Below are positions 33,910 to 45,985 of a stretch of DNA of 64,000 nt, piece by piece (position 1 is the first letter of the stretch; each line of letters opens with the position of its first letter). Origin of the DNA: Isoetes taiwanensis (taxonomy: Eukaryota > Streptophyta > Lycopodiopsida > Isoetales > Isoetaceae); the NCBI GenBank assembly GCA_021234155.1, contig JAJEKV010000033.1, positions 6,316,635-6,380,634 on the forward strand. Direction: 5' to 3'. Under the pieces are notes generated by a model that had not been told where the DNA came from, made no database searches, and saw only the letters and a program-made list of their open reading frames with translations. The position numbers and the translations under genes are program-made.

Positions 33910-34410
33910 TAGGGGCGTGTAGTATCTCCATAAATATGACAATTGGATGATGGAGATGTGCCCTAACTCATCAAACGGTCACGATGAGGGATTTCTTGTT
34001 TCCACGTTCTGACTGGGGATTTCGTGTGTCCATGTTCTACCCAACAGATGAGGTCGGATTATTGTTGCTGCAAAGGATTTCTGACAAACCTAGGTCTTGT
34101 CTGAGATTCTTTATTCCTTAATTTAAGCCTATGAACTCAGGTCACAACGGGCTTCAGGAGGCCGACGAGATTTTGGGCAGACGTTTGAGGAGGATTCCAA
34201 CTCTTTTAGAGAAAAGCCAACTACAATGACCTTGAGGTGGGCTGAAATAGGTTATTTCCAGTGATAAAAAGGTTTTTAGTGGCACAAGAAATATTCCTAC
34301 AAGCTTAAAATCCTATAGACAATCCAAAAATCATACAGGCAATTTCCTAGAAAATTTTATTGTATCGGAAATTTTCCTACAAAAGGTCAAAAAATATAGG
34401 TAATTCAATA
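33910..34410. other. Intergenic DNA
   Basis: No feature supported. Confidence 0.45.
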
Positions 34411-34413
34411 TTT

Positions 34414-34701
34414 TCATTTTTTCTCATCTATCATCATCTTCAAAATTCTCCCCATTATCTTGTTCACGTTGTCGTTGGCGCTTTGTACCCAACATAGTGA
34501 GAATGTGTCTATCATTAGCACTATCTTTCTAGACCTTGTAGCTCCTATCAAAATTATAGTCTTCCACATCCGAACCACTAATGAAATCCTCATGAGAGCA
34601 TCAAGTTGATCAGTTTTCAACTTATTTCTACGAGCTGTTTTGATGACGTTCATTCTACTAAAGCCTCGTTCACATTCTGTTGTGCTCGAACATTGCACCA
34701 T
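34414..34701 (-). pseudogene. hAT transposase, C-terminal dimerisation domain remnant
   Basis: The minus-strand frame encodes STTECERGFSRMNVIKT followed by RNKLKTDQLDALMRIS, a clear match to the C-terminal dimerisation domain of hAT transposases (pattern S-x-ECERxFSxMNxIKT...RNxLxxxxLxxLMxI). Such enzymes cut and paste hAT DNA transposons. Only the last ~95 codons are present, with no N-terminal zinc finger or catalytic region upstream, and the frame continues beyond the normal end into AT-rich codons. It is a fragment. No terminal inverted repeats were identified. Confidence 0.7.
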
Positions 34702-34746
34702 ACAGGGATAGGTTCAACATTGCATATGTTTTATACTCAATATGTA

Positions 34747-35060
34747 TTATTCGAATGATAGACACAATTTTGAAGTATAATACATCAAAAATATGGCAAA
34801 AAAAAAAAAAAATTCGGCGTCGGAAAATTTTCGCATAAGTGAGAGAACGGTTTCGCTTGCGTAAGTGAAACCGTTCTTTCGTGAGTTCTTAGCTTTAAGA
34901 GACCAGTGGTTAAAGTTGACAGGAAGAACTCCAGAAATAATATTATCAATGCCATCATCATGAATTTCGTGCTCTTGAAAGAAAATAAAATCCAAATTCA
35001 GAGAGTTAAGACAAACCTTCAATCTACCTCTTTTCTGATTGGAATTGATCCCCTGGAGAT
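34747..35060 (-). pseudogene. LINE ORF2 endonuclease fragment
   Basis: The minus strand reads KVCLNSLNLDFIFFQEHEIH, matching the first part of plant LINE endonuclease domains, where the QE(H/T) acidic residue is catalytic. It lies just after the ORF1 frame on the same strand, as expected for a LINE. Coding similarity ends at a T-run (an A-run of about 15 bases on plus at 34,798-34,812), so most of ORF2 is missing. Confidence 0.65.
34844..34877. repeat. Hairpin AGAACGGTTTC/GAAACCGTTCT
   Basis: A perfect 11-bp inverted repeat (34,844-34,854 and 34,867-34,877), extending imperfectly to 18 bp (GAGAGAACGGTTTCGCTT against AAGTGAAACCGTTCTTTC). It is inside the LINE endonuclease fragment, suggesting a small insertion at that point. 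Confidence 0.65.
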
Positions 35061-35089
35061 TTCGTGATTCCTCTAAGATTTATATCCAT

Positions 35090-37284
35090 TTCAGGGTGGT
35101 TGAATTTTCCTTGGAGATCTCCTCGTAGGCTCCAAGTTCTTATACCTTCCTTTACCTCTTTTATTTTTACTTGTCACAAGAGACCATTCAATTTTCTCAT
35201 AATGATCTAAATCACTCTCTTCTTGCATATTAGTGCTCGAGATTTCATCTTGATCATCCTTGGTTATGCCTCCACAGATCTCCAAGTTATCTTTGATCTC
35301 CCAATCCAAAATAAAGACATTCATATTCCTGAGATTAATTTAATAGAGAACTTAGAAGGAAATTATACCTCCTTGAATCTCTATATTCATAAGGGGAAGA
35401 GAATTAGTTTTGAAGCCTTTATTACTGCTTTCTCCTTTCTCCTTACTTACAGAAGGTTGTTGAGCCTTAGATCTCCAAACTTGATGCTGGGTAGAGTTGC
35501 CAGCTGTCTCTTTTCACTTGACAGGAATGGGATTAGGGATTTTGGAATAAGGGCTTTTTGAGTATTTAATCTGGAGATCAATATAGATATTGGGCTCAGT
35601 TTTGCAAACCACCTTCTTTTGAATGCAGACAACAGAGAAATTAGTTTGAGGGATAGACACTTGAATAACTTTCCTGAGACTATTAGCAATAGCATTAAGA
35701 TGAGAGGAAGTCCAAAACCCAGGAGGAAGATTGGCACTGGTAACCTAGGAAGTGGTAGCAATTGTGGAATAGTCCCCGGGGACATAATAAGGATCCAATT
35801 TCATAAGATACATAGGATTTCCTAATATAAACTTAATCCTCCTAGTCAGAATTAACCTGACCTCTTTTTCCTCTCTACAGATAATCTGATAAGTTTTAGC
35901 ATCGAGCTTGAGGATGGACATGTTGGGATGAGCCGAGACTTGGTAATCCAATGCTTGACTTCACTAATGGGGGGACATTTCTGAGGAGAGTGGACGAGGA
36001 TCCCATGTTTAGCATTTCTGATAATAGCAGAGTTATGCTCAATAGCATTAAGGTCAATAAAATCTCTATTGTCCTCATTAGTATCCACTTTTTTTACTGA
36101 ATCAAAATAATTGAGCAAGACATCTTTATAAGAATTACCATTAAGCTTGTCATATTTGCCCGTCATCGAAATGAAGGATTTCAGCATGTGCTTCGAAACC
36201 TTTATTTTGTTCTTGTCCATGTTCTTCCCCACAATCGTCTTGTAATTCGGACAGTCACAGGTACCTGCCTCTGTGGGGTGAAAGTAACCGTTGCTATCTT
36301 GAATCTCGCATTTGTTGGTAGGCTATAATGGGAATTGATAGGTCTTATATTCCATATCCACTTCCTTGAGAGGACCAGTAGGGAATGAAGGAAACCTACT
36401 TATGAAGCCCTTTCGGAAATCCTATGATCTTCTACCTCTTCCCAGAGTTTAACCAATTTGAAGGAGGCTTTCAAGTTCCATCCCAGGTCCTCCAGTTCTT
36501 CAGCCAAGCTTCTAGTTTCATGCAACATTTCCGTCATAAACCTTCTGAAGATCTGGTTTTTGAGACTACAACAGTCTTCTTTGGTATGCCCAGTTTTAAC
36601 CATGATAAGCTGATAAATGAGAATGAGAATGAGAATGAGCTGATAAAGTAGAATGCCCATTTCTTGAATCTTTTGAATCATCTGCCATACTAGGTCTCGA
36701 TCACTCGCTTTTCCTTCAATATATTGGTTCTCAAGTCGCTGCATTTCAAGTTTGCATGCTATAATCTGATCTTCTTTCTAAATTCCATGCAACTGGCCAC
36801 TGCTTCCTGATGTTCTCTTATAATGTCAAAGGCAGCTTTCAATTCCTTCATCTTAATCCAAGCTTGATCTTTTTTATCATCCAGAACAAAGATTTGGTCC
36901 CACGATTTGATGACAGTGATTGGATCTGTATCTTTATATTCATAAGGGTTTTTTCCTAGAGGATGAACCTCCTACCAAGAGCTTCCCTATAATACCTTTA
37001 AACCTCATCTCCACAGGCGTCCAAAGGGTTCCGCAAGATTCTTGAGGAAGACAAAGAATAGCCTCCAAAGAACCAGAAGAGACAGAGGAAAGAAGGGGGC
37101 CTTTACCAATGATTAAACAGTCAGATATCACACTGTACTTTTCCTCGAAAGATCGAATGAGGTGACAGAAAAGAGAAAAAAGGAAGGGAAAAAATGCACT
37201 GCTGACACTAGAAAATAAGAAGTTTCCTTCTGGGGTCCTACTGCATGGAATTCCGAAAGGCCAACACTTCAAATCTAGGGACAT
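35090..37284 (-). pseudogene. LINE ORF1 (DUF4283-type gag-like protein), broken
   Basis: Coding-like minus frames run from a Met at 37,284 to about 35,091, with several shifts. Pieces in order are PEGNFLFSSVSS and FKGIIGKLLVGGSSSRK; a Lys/Glu-rich stretch around KDQAWIKMKELKAAFDIIRE (36,870-36,810); NSYKDVLLNYFDSVKK; and LILTRRIKFILGNPMYLMKL followed by LPPGFWTSSHLNAIANSL. The last resembles the LPxxFW...LxxIxxxLG core of the DUF4283 RNA-binding domain found in ORF1 of plant LINEs. The C-terminal tail ends WSLVTSKNKRGKGR...RRSPRK, a common ending in that family. It is immediately upstream of the ORF2 endonuclease fragment. Confidence 0.6.
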
Positions 37285-37563
37285 TCTAAAATTAGTTTGC
37301 TACTACAAAACTCTACACTACTACTACAATTTCTCGAATCATTAGAGAAAATATGAGGTCTTCAACCGCCCTCTTAAGAAAATACCAAGGAAATACCACG
37401 TCATTTCATATTATCATTTTACCTTTTTCCACATCATCTCTTTGTCCTATTTGTCTTTATAACAGGGAGATCTATAAATTCCTTCAGGTTAGAAAGATAT
37501 TTTAGACCCTCAAGGCATTATCTTAGCACTACGTGGCGCATATTAAAAATAAATAACCTTAAC

Positions 37564-38051
37564 ATGCTGCTACAGAAGCATTACTTTACTGAATGCAACA
37601 AGGAAGAATTCCGTGCTGCTGTAAAGGACTTTACAACTGCATATATACAAGCGTGGGGAGAGAGCGAAGTCACACATTACGTGCATATAATTTATGCACA
37701 TAGCCCTTGGTTTGCTGAAAAGTATGGAAGCCTTGCTATCTGGAACACGCAGGGAATGGAGAAATCCCATAAGCAAGCGAAGGTAGCCTTCAATCAAAAG
37801 ACACAACAAGGTGGCAGCTCAAAATCTTCTCTTTCTAATCCACTAGTTCAGATGACCCAATGGTTCTATAGGGAATAATAGCACGTCATGAAGAAAATAT
37901 GGTAAGACGAGCTTCTTCAAATGTCCCAGATGCAACTATAGAAGCTGCAAAAAAACGAAGGAGAGAAACTTGGAAAAATTCAAAAGCAAATGATAGGTGC
38001 ATAGAATGGAGGGAAAAGCGGCAAAGAGTTGGAAGCAAGTTTAGTTTGTAA
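37564..38051 (+). pseudogene. Unidentified protein fragment, transposon-like
   Basis: The plus frame from 37,564 encodes HYVHIIYAHSPWFAEKYGSL followed by NTQGMEKSHKQAKVAFNQKT. After a one-base frame change near 37,878 it continues IIARHEENMVRRAS...EAAKKRRRETWKNSKAND to a stop at about 38,051. I recall similar YxHxxxxHxPxxxxxxGxLxxxxxQGxE patterns in uncharacterised proteins of transposon origin in animals and fungi, but cannot name a family. The basic C-terminus suggests nucleic-acid binding. No start or acceptor site is convincing. Confidence 0.4.
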
Positions 38052-38054
38052 TAC

Positions 38055-40250
38055 ATTTTTATTTTCATACACATGTACACTTCAAAAAAATTGAAAAAGG
38101 CATCTCAATTTTGCTTTTGCAGACTGATTTTACTTCGTGTGGATGCATTTATCTTATGATTAGTTGCGTGTACATTCTTCTGTGCAGATCAGTAAGTGCC
38201 AAAGGTAATAGGGATTAAATTCATGGATTATAAGAATAGTGACAGGCCTGTGGTGTTTGTCTTGCATCGCAATGGCATAAAGTTCAAAGAATTGGGTTTA
38301 CAGTAATTGAACTGATTCATTTGGATGGCGGCCTGAATTGAGTATGGGAAAGGCATGGTGATCAGTTTTACACTTATCTTGTAGTTATTTCCTTGTTCCA
38401 TTTCACCATCTTTTGTTGTAGTTAAGTGACAGGGAAATGATAAGAGGAATGGTTGCAGTGTCATATTTGAAATGAAATGGAAGATTTCTATCCTAAGATC
38501 ATCCAACATGGAACATGGTTGCAATGTCATATTTCTGAAATGTCATATTTGTATCCTATTCAACGTCTCTCATGCTCAATGGAAATCTACAGACATTGTC
38601 AATGGATATAGTAAAGAGGAGGCAGTTTCTGGAACCAGTAAATGTTGTTGACCACAACATACAGCTACGAGGTCTGTATGTTGACAAGGAAATTGACAGG
38701 AATGGCTGCATGTCATATCTGTATTTCAAAAGCTGAAATTGCAGCATGCACAAGCAGGGAAATGCAACCTATGGCTGCATATTGTGCAGTTTGAGGTCAA
38801 TGCATGTGTGCACATAGCATGTGTGCACTAGCATGTCTACTACAAAGATATTAGTTTGGCAATTTGTGATTTGTATTGACTGCAGAAGTTTCACACAAGG
38901 CAGTAACACACAGAAGCTATATTCCTCTTACAAAGTCCATCGTACAGTCTATCCTTTGTATATTATTTGACCAAACATGTAACAACTTGTTTTCATCTTA
39001 ATATCAGGCCGTTTTCTTAATAACAGCAAAACGTAAGCTGTTTTCCTTTCTGCTAAATCACACACAGGCTGTGCATAGCTAGTCTTATGTCATAAAGCAC
39101 TAGAGTTTAGCAGCCCCAACTAAAAGTATGCAAGCGACAGAGTTTCCCACTAGCTTGTTACAGCAGTATCCTACCTTCAAAAACCATCAAACTTGTGACA
39201 AGCAAACATAATACAAGTTATGGTATTTAATAAAAATAAAGATCAACTAGTATAACATGGCACCTCTGAGTATCTAACCAAAAACTAGACTGCGTATCTT
39301 AAATGATGCAAAACCCTACTCACCGATGAATAACCTCGCATTTATAATTGGTTTTGTGCTTATTCTGCATGGAACCAATATGCAAGAAATAGCAAGTTGG
39401 GGAGCTTGCATATCAATAGATATACGTAAAACAAGCGCCGAGAAATCAATGACCGCACTTTGTTAAAACAAACATAGAAGTCAACAATGATGTACATGTA
39501 AAATAAGATACAAAGATAAGCCAACCACATACCTTGTTGAAATGCAACCATGCGCACAGTCAAACTAAAGACCTAAATCTAAAGATAAACTAGAAGCAAC
39601 CCTAAACCAATCAGAAATACTAACTTCTCCATAACAAAATTTCCTTTTGGATCCACTAAGGGGTCTGTTTGCAATGTGGTGATATCTTAGTCTCCTCATC
39701 ATCGAAACACCGCATTGCGCCATTACCCAGAGAATATAGAATTATAAGCCCTTGACCTAGGAATCACAACAAAATGAAGCTTAGAAGTCAATATTTAACC
39801 CGATAAGTTCAACATTTAACCCGATTTTGCGGACAAGAAAGGCGATTCCGAGGGAATTGAACACGAAGATCCGACATCCTACAATTTGTTTTCCTATTAT
39901 ATTCTTGATTTAATCTTGTGATGGGGATAGGTTACATGCGTATGAAATTATTTTTTCGGGGCATTATAAAGTCAAAATACGTATTTTTGGGAAAAATACG
40001 TATTTTTAAGTATTTTATACTTTCGCCGTAGGAAAAAAATTTTTAAAAGCGAAAACCTTGTTTAAACTACAGCGAAACTTTTCAGCGCCAAAAAAACCGG
40101 TTTAAACTGCGCGAAAAAAAAAAAAAAAAATGGCGTAAGCTTCTGGCGAAATTTTTTCGGCCAGGAAAATTTTTTGGGCGTATTTTTGGCGTATTAAGCG
40201 TCAAATTTGTGCCGTATCAAGCGAAAAATCATTATTGCATTATAAAGCAT
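38055..40250. other. Intergenic DNA
   Basis: No gene supported. At 38,415-38,760 the motif GACAGG(G)AATGGxTGCAxTGTCATAT recurs three times. At 39,950-40,200 there is an unusual run of CGTATTTTT, GCGAAA and TTTAAACT motifs with a 17-A run at 40,113-40,129. Confidence 0.45.
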
Positions 40251-40256
40251 TATCTG

Positions 40257-41507
40257 ATATTGAACCTATCCACGATCTTTGATTGCATTTCGAAACTTAC
40301 AATCTCTACACTTGATTTCACATTCCCTGCGATACCCAATCTTTCTTCCATTCAAAAAGAATTGAAACTCCCCATGCATCCTGAAAGTATCTAATAACTT
40401 TCTACAATCAAGTAATGTGCAGTCCTCCTTAACGTTCAACACTCTACTATCAGCTTTACCATAAAGAATAGTCAGATACATGAAAGGAGAATTATTGCCG
40501 TGTTCTTCCACATGTTTCCAATGATAATGACCATTCTCCCAAAAGCGCTTTCTTTTTTGAATGAAATAGTTGCAATATAACATTTGCTTTGTCAACCTGT
40601 ACCTGCAAAAAAATGGTGAAGTTTGAGCCTCCTAACCAAAATAGACCTAGTATGCATATTACCTGAAAATGAATGTATCTATTGCAGCGATGTATTCTGT
40701 AATTTGGCCTCCACTTTCATGCTCCCTCCACTTCTTATTACCAAAAAATAAGCCTTCTAATGTGTTAGTTGTAATGTGATTACACGTATATGTTTGAGGA
40801 GCAACCTTAATTGATTCAGATTGAAAGAAGAAGGAAAATACGTTAACTGGCAAAAACACTTTGATCGCACATCTAACTCCACCACTTTCTGTGAGGGTCC
40901 TATAGACTTCTTTCGTCAGATGTATAGGATAGGATGTTAGCATTTTCTGATCACAGAATTCAGCACCCATGGCTTCTAAACTTGGGGGAGCGATCTCCAC
41001 AAGTTTTCCTATGCGTCTTGTAGATACTGTATAGTGGAACTTATGAAACCAGAAGCCTTTATTATGCAGACTTTTCCTTGAAAAATCCTAAAATAATAGC
41101 TGCCCTATCTTATAATGGTAGGCTTCAAGGACACTTGTAATGCTCTGAGCTGAAACTTTATCAACAAAATCAGAGGAGGAAATGTAATTAGCTTCAAGTT
41201 TAGGACATGATGCCTTCCCTGCAATTGACTCCTTTGCCATTTCACGAGGACCATAAGCATGCTCCACAACAAAGAATAGAACCTTCTTACCTCCGGGACC
41301 AAATATGATGTCTTTTACTCGTCCCTTCCAATGAGTTGAGAGGTCACTTAACCTGGACTTATCCACCTTATGCTCACCAGTTGTTCGAGGCATCATGGTA
41401 ACCCATGAACCAATCGAAACACGGAGGTCAAGCCAATCACCATTGTCACTTTTCTCATTACGCACAATAACTGTATCTGGACCAGACCTAAGCATTGACA
41501 TGATCTG
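40257..41507 (-). CDS. Unidentified gene, three 3' exons
   Basis: Three consecutive coding segments with splice signals on the minus strand. Exon A starts at 41,507 after TTACCTGCAG and encodes SIGSWVTMMPRTTGEH and WKGRVKDIIFGPGGKKVLFFVVE. It runs to about 41,105, after which TATTATTTTAG can act as an acceptor for exon B (about 41,085-40,663). Exon B includes GFWFHKFHYTVSTRRIG and GGVRCAIKVFLPVNVFSFFF and ends AG before GTAATA. Exon C begins at about 40,605 after TTTTTTGCAG and ends at a stop at 40,257, with FQFFLNGRKIGYRRECEIKC and CRDCKF. The B-C junction restores an Arg codon exactly. Upstream exons must lie beyond 41.5 kb. I do not recognise the family; the WKGRVKDIIF stretch has the feel of a small beta-barrel domain. 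Confidence 0.5.
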
Positions 41508-41559
41508 CAGGTAACAAAACAAGAATTTGAGCAACAACTTTGTCATGCAAAATGATAAG

Positions 41560-42725
41560 CTTACAGCTGGAATCTTAAGAACTAAGCACTAGCTTCAATT
41601 GATATTAACACTGTTGTAGCAACTAGCTCCACATAAATTAAAAGCTTTAAATCCTCGTCAAATAATTGGCTCATTACTAACTAGTTTTAGATGTGAATAT
41701 TCAGTTCACATCACACAACACTTTGGCACTAGAAATAACAGAAAAAAATGGCTTTACAGAGAGAAATGTATTCATGTAAAAAGCAAAATTACAGGCTGTG
41801 GTAAAAAGAAAGCAAAATTGGATCAAAGCAATGTTACAAACTATAGCAGAATAGAAGCAAGTTGTTTCTAAAAAAATCAACTCAGGAAACTTCAGTCTTA
41901 ATGGATATGAAAGAATGAAATGGCATGTTAAGCGAAGGACTCTATCAGGGCAACTTCCTAAACTCTGCTTGCATTATACCAGCATGATGTAAAAGACAAA
42001 AAGAAATTCTGATGTAAACTGGCATGAATCGCACCTGATCTGTTTCGATGCTCCTCCAATCTGTGGATGAATCGAAAGTGGATGAATCGGTGCAGTGGAT
42101 GAATCGAAAGTGGATGAATCGAAAGACTCCTTGTGCCTTGTGCGTTCGAGAAAGCCAAAACCTAAACATTACAATATTCAAAAATAGTTCTGGGAAAATT
42201 TCGTAGGCTAGGTTTAGGATTTCGTGCACGCATACATCCACTAAGATTTTAAGAATCTTCAACCACACAAGGGAAGCCCTATTGAAATTTGTGTGCAACC
42301 AAAAGTGGCCATGTGGATGCCTAGTAAGAAAATGAGAACACTTCTATCGCCACGTAATGTGCCCTTATAACATAGAAGGTATCTTCCCATTGGTTCCATG
42401 TGTAAGCTTATGTGGAATTTTTAATATTAAGTTTAAGGATGTTTGGAGACCCCATATTTTTTCTAATGAACTCGTGCTAGCTGTAGATCGAAGAAGGAAG
42501 CCCATCGAAAGATCGGTTCTGGCCCAAATTCTGCAGGCATGCTTAGAAGAAAGAGGTTTCTTTCAAACCTATTTCCAATAGCCCTGAAGGTTGACAATTA
42601 TGGGTAGAGACTCTTAGAGATCCGATTCTGTCGAAGCATAAGATGCAAAGATAGATGAAATTGAAGCTGATTCTACAAAAGGCTAGGCTTGTGATGCCTA
42701 GCGGCGGGGCGATCACGAGGGTGTT
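41560..42725. other. Intergenic DNA with GTGGATGAATCGAAA repeats
   Basis: No gene supported. At 42,059-42,123 the 15-bp unit GTGGATGAATCGAAA (one variant ends GGTGCA) occurs five times. The last bases, GTGTT at 42,721-42,725, flank the chromovirus and do not match its right flank. Confidence 0.6.
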
Positions 42726-44341
42726 TGTGGCGGTCCGGGGAATATCGCCATAAATCATTATATTCTGGATCCGTCACCATACAAATCTATCTTCATAGCC
42801 TTGTATACCATAGATTGTGGCACTAGGGGGCATGGCTAAGTTATTCTCATAACTTAGCCAACCATAGGTTAAGCCATTATCCACGTGGCCTTAACCTATT
42901 GGGGGGCAGCCACCACGGGACTCACCCGATTGGTGCCCACGTGGCATCCTAGGTGGACCTAACTTATATAGGCATAAACCCTAACCCTAGACCTCTTTCC
43001 AGCCCTAGCACCCGGAGACTCACCTACTCGTTGAAACCCGTTTGAACATCGTTCTTGTGGCATAGGCAGTGCGGCGGTCAGCGAGGGGTAGACTTCGTTC
43101 TTGGAGTAGGGCGGCATCTGGTGAGTCGGAGACCATGGAGGCACCGGATCTGGAGGGAGAGCTTGAGGAGCGGTATGTAGGATAGTGGTTGTGATAGCTC
43201 ATCCGGAAATTAGCATTCGGATATGCTAGTATTTTGTATCTAGAGTAGAGCCATCCTAGAACCCATATTCAACATCTTGAACCCTAATCAAGGAACCCTA
43301 ACTATTAGTTAGATTTGTATGATTAGGTTAAGATGTTCTTCTTATGATTATTCTCATGATGTGATGAGTATGGATGTTGGTTGATCTTGTTTGCTCCTCT
43401 TGTATTGGGAAGGGGGTAGAGACCTAGAGCCATATGTAGTATGCTCCTAGAGTAGATCCCTTAGTTCCTATTAGTTGCGGCTTTGTGCATAGGAGCCCAC
43501 CCGGGCTATTGAGGCTATGATATGACTCGGCACCATATACTTGGGGCTAGAGGGAAAGTGGAGGGAGGATCCCTGTAGGGTGGGGCCGGGGGATCCCATA
43601 GTGGGCTAGGCTTATGGTGGTCACGCCGTGTGGGCGAGCATGGGTCGGAACACCTCACGGGGCAATGGTGTTTGCCTCTCGAAGGCTGCAAGTGTTGGCT
43701 TGGCTCTCGTTTTGGGGGTTTCGGTCAGTGCGAATCGTGTGTCGCCCGCGATTCTCTAGCAGCATGCGGCACCTCTAGATCTGGGAAGGGGAGATGCAAC
43801 CCTTCTGCCTCATCGGACCGGGGAGATGCAGCCTTGGAGTAGTCCGATGGGTGATGCCATGGGATTGCGTGTCAGGAAGGCTAGAGTCTGTCGAGCCTGA
43901 TCTAGCCCATTTGCAAAGTATGCGAGGGAGGCGGATGGGTGGTCAACCCTAGCCATTGTTCTATGCCCGCCCTCGCCATTCCATGACTGGAGTCTGCTCT
44001 ATCTTGAGGCCCTGGCGGTCGGTCATCCTCCTTCGAGTGCGAGCGGGGTAGGAGCTCTCATGTTTTATGGTTCGTGATTATCATCTTTGCCTTGGTTTAT
44101 GGTGATGCACTACCCTTGGTAGTATTTGTATTTGTTGATGCTAGTTACGGCGTGTTATAAGCTTCATTTGTTATAGGAGCCCATAGGGGAAAGGCGGCGC
44201 CAAGACACCCGTGTTCCCTTCGCACTAAGAGTCACCTCGAGTGCGGGGTAGGCGAAGAACCCATCGCGGTTCTTGGCGGATGGGGATTTCTGCCGAATTA
44301 ATGCGGTAGAGGCGCCCGTCACGTTTAGCGAGGGCGTCACA
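42726..44341 (+). repeat. 5' LTR of the chromovirus
   Basis: 1,616 bp, TGTGGCGG...CGTCACA. TATA box (CTTATATAGG) at 42,963-42,972. Two G-box-type ACGTGG motifs lie upstream (CCACGTGGCC near 42,881 and CCCACGTGGCAT near 42,937), as in the 3' LTR. Confidence 0.92.
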
Positions 44342-44342
44342 A

Positions 44343-44353
44343 TGGTATCAGGC
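44343..44353 (+). other. Primer binding site, initiator tRNA-Met
   Basis: TGGTATCAGGC one base after the 5' LTR; plant retroelements typically have TGGTATCAGAGC here. Confidence 0.88.
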
Positions 44354-44369
44354 GATGTTCTTGGTTGAC

Positions 44370-44905
44370 CAGAACTAGCGACGACCATAACCATGAAGTA
44401 GTCTAACAGGCCTATAGGGGTGTGAAATAAACATTTCCACCATCGAACCGCAAAAAATGGGGAAAAATTTTTTTCTCCTAAGGCGGTGGGTCGGGGACTT
44501 AGGTTAAGTGTTAGACGAAAGTTGAGTGAGTCAAATTCATCTTCTAGTAAATTTGGAGTGAAAATTATGCATCTGCATCAAATTTCACCTGAAATGGGTC
44601 GAAGAATCATGCCAATCGGAGACCCGGTGAAAAATGGGCAAATTCATAGGTTGCACTTGAACCATTAGAAAAATTCGAAAATCTAAGTATAATATCAATT
44701 AATATAGATTTAACATATACATTAATAGTTAAATAATTACTAAATATGGTGTAATTAATAAGGGGGCTAATAAATAGGGGTAATTATGGTAGGAGAATAT
44801 TCCGGGGACCCTCCTTTTTAAATATCGACACCTCATTCTCTCTCTCAACCCTTCACCTTCACCTCTCTCTTGCTTTCGACCCTTCGTCACCCATTTCACG
44901 AACCA
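44370..44905. other. Chromovirus leader
   Basis: Untranslated region between primer site and the first ORF; no ORF or convincing hairpin pair was found. Ends in a CTCTCTCT/CTTCACC pyrimidine-rich stretch before the ATG at 44,912. Confidence 0.5.
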
Positions 44906-44911
44906 CAAGAT

Positions 44912-45985
44912 ATGGCACCCAACAAAACAAACCTCTCACAGGAAACTGGACCAAGACCTACCCTCTCCATGGCGCAGGCAGAAAGGCGACATGTGAAGAA
45001 GATTTGGAGCACCTCCGACCCAAGAAAGGGGAAGAGGAGCTTCCCCAGCGGCGGCGCGGCATGACATTATCATGATGCGAGGAGAGCCCGGATGACTCGT
45101 CATCCCGGGAGGCACCACAGGAGAACAGATGAGTCTCGCCACTTGGACCCCTCGGACACCGAGTGGAGGAGCGAGTTGAAGAGCAGTGGAAGAAGCAAAC
45201 ACCACCACCGGGCAAGCGGGCGGGCCCTTGGCAAAGAAGGGGAAGGGGAAAAGTAGTGGCGAGGAGGAGGGCCGCCCGGGAAGAAGCGGGGAGGGGAGGG
45301 AGCTGAGGGAGCAGGAGGCGGACCAAGAGGAGGAGCAGCGGCCCTGGCCGGACCGTCGTTATAGAAGAGGCGTGAGGAGGAGCACCAACGGGAGGGCGGA
45401 GGCGAGGAGGAAGAAAGCGGGGAGGGGGGCGCTGAGCCACCCTACCCCTAAGTGGCGGAACCACCTAAGGTGGTGAAGAAGCAAAGGTAGGGGGGCGGGC
45501 ATTAGCTCCGGCGGGACCCATGAGTTTAAAGCGGGAAGATGGTGGCATACAAGGAGTACGCCGTCGTTGGGCCGAGGTACAATGAGTGGTGTGCCGCCCG
45601 AGGGTGCGGCCAGCGTCGTGGAGGCGGCAGGCGAAGAAGAACCAACCCAAGCCACCCCCACCGAGACGGAAAAACCCAAGAGGGTTCACCACGGGCGAAT
45701 AGCACATCGCCCGGGTGTTTAGGGAGATGCGGCACTTCGGATGTGCACGAATCTCGATAAGAAAAGCCCTTGGCGTCTCCTTAGAGAGGTTTCACCGGCA
45801 GTTCCGGACCGATTACGGGGTTACCCCTCTAATGACCGAGACTCTGCAAGAGGCTTAAAGGCGAGCTGGTCGGCTCTTGAGGAAGGAACCTCTGCGCTAT
45901 CCATGCTAAGAGAGTTACCCTTATGCCCAAGGATATTCACTTAGCCACGAAGGATTAGAGAGAGAGAGGCCTTAGGCCTCAAATT
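44912..45985 (+). pseudogene. Histone H3-like ORF with long charged linker (chromovirus copy)
   Basis: The C-terminal part is histone H3. At 45,887-45,946 one frame reads NLCAIHAKRVTLMPKDIHLA, 18 of 20 identical to the C-terminal helix region of canonical H3. Upstream, in other frames, are RPGVFREMRHF (45,712-45,744, cf. H3 RPGTVALREIRRY), IRKALGVSLERF...QFRTDYG (alpha-1 region) and ETLQEA, in H3 order. A frame change after HLA gives RRIREREA, cf. RRIRGERA. The first codons (ATGGCACCCAACAAAACA) align with those of the minus-strand copy, which starts with the true H3 tail, if one base is discounted. Between lie ~250 residues rich in Lys, Arg, Glu and Gly (AKKGKGKSSGEEEGRPGRSG, EEEEPTQATPTETEKPKR). 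Core H3 is 135 residues, so this is a greatly extended derivative. At least four frame changes. Confidence 0.8.

Noticed and set aside
33361-33912. A 183-codon plus-strand ORF
   Set aside because: Built over minisatellite units and a foldback; repeated Ile/Leu/Pro peptides follow the DNA repeat.
44912-45985. Processed pseudogene of an ordinary host H3 gene
   Set aside because: The linker between tail-like start and fold, and the parallel arrangement in a second element, do not fit an ordinary H3 retrocopy.
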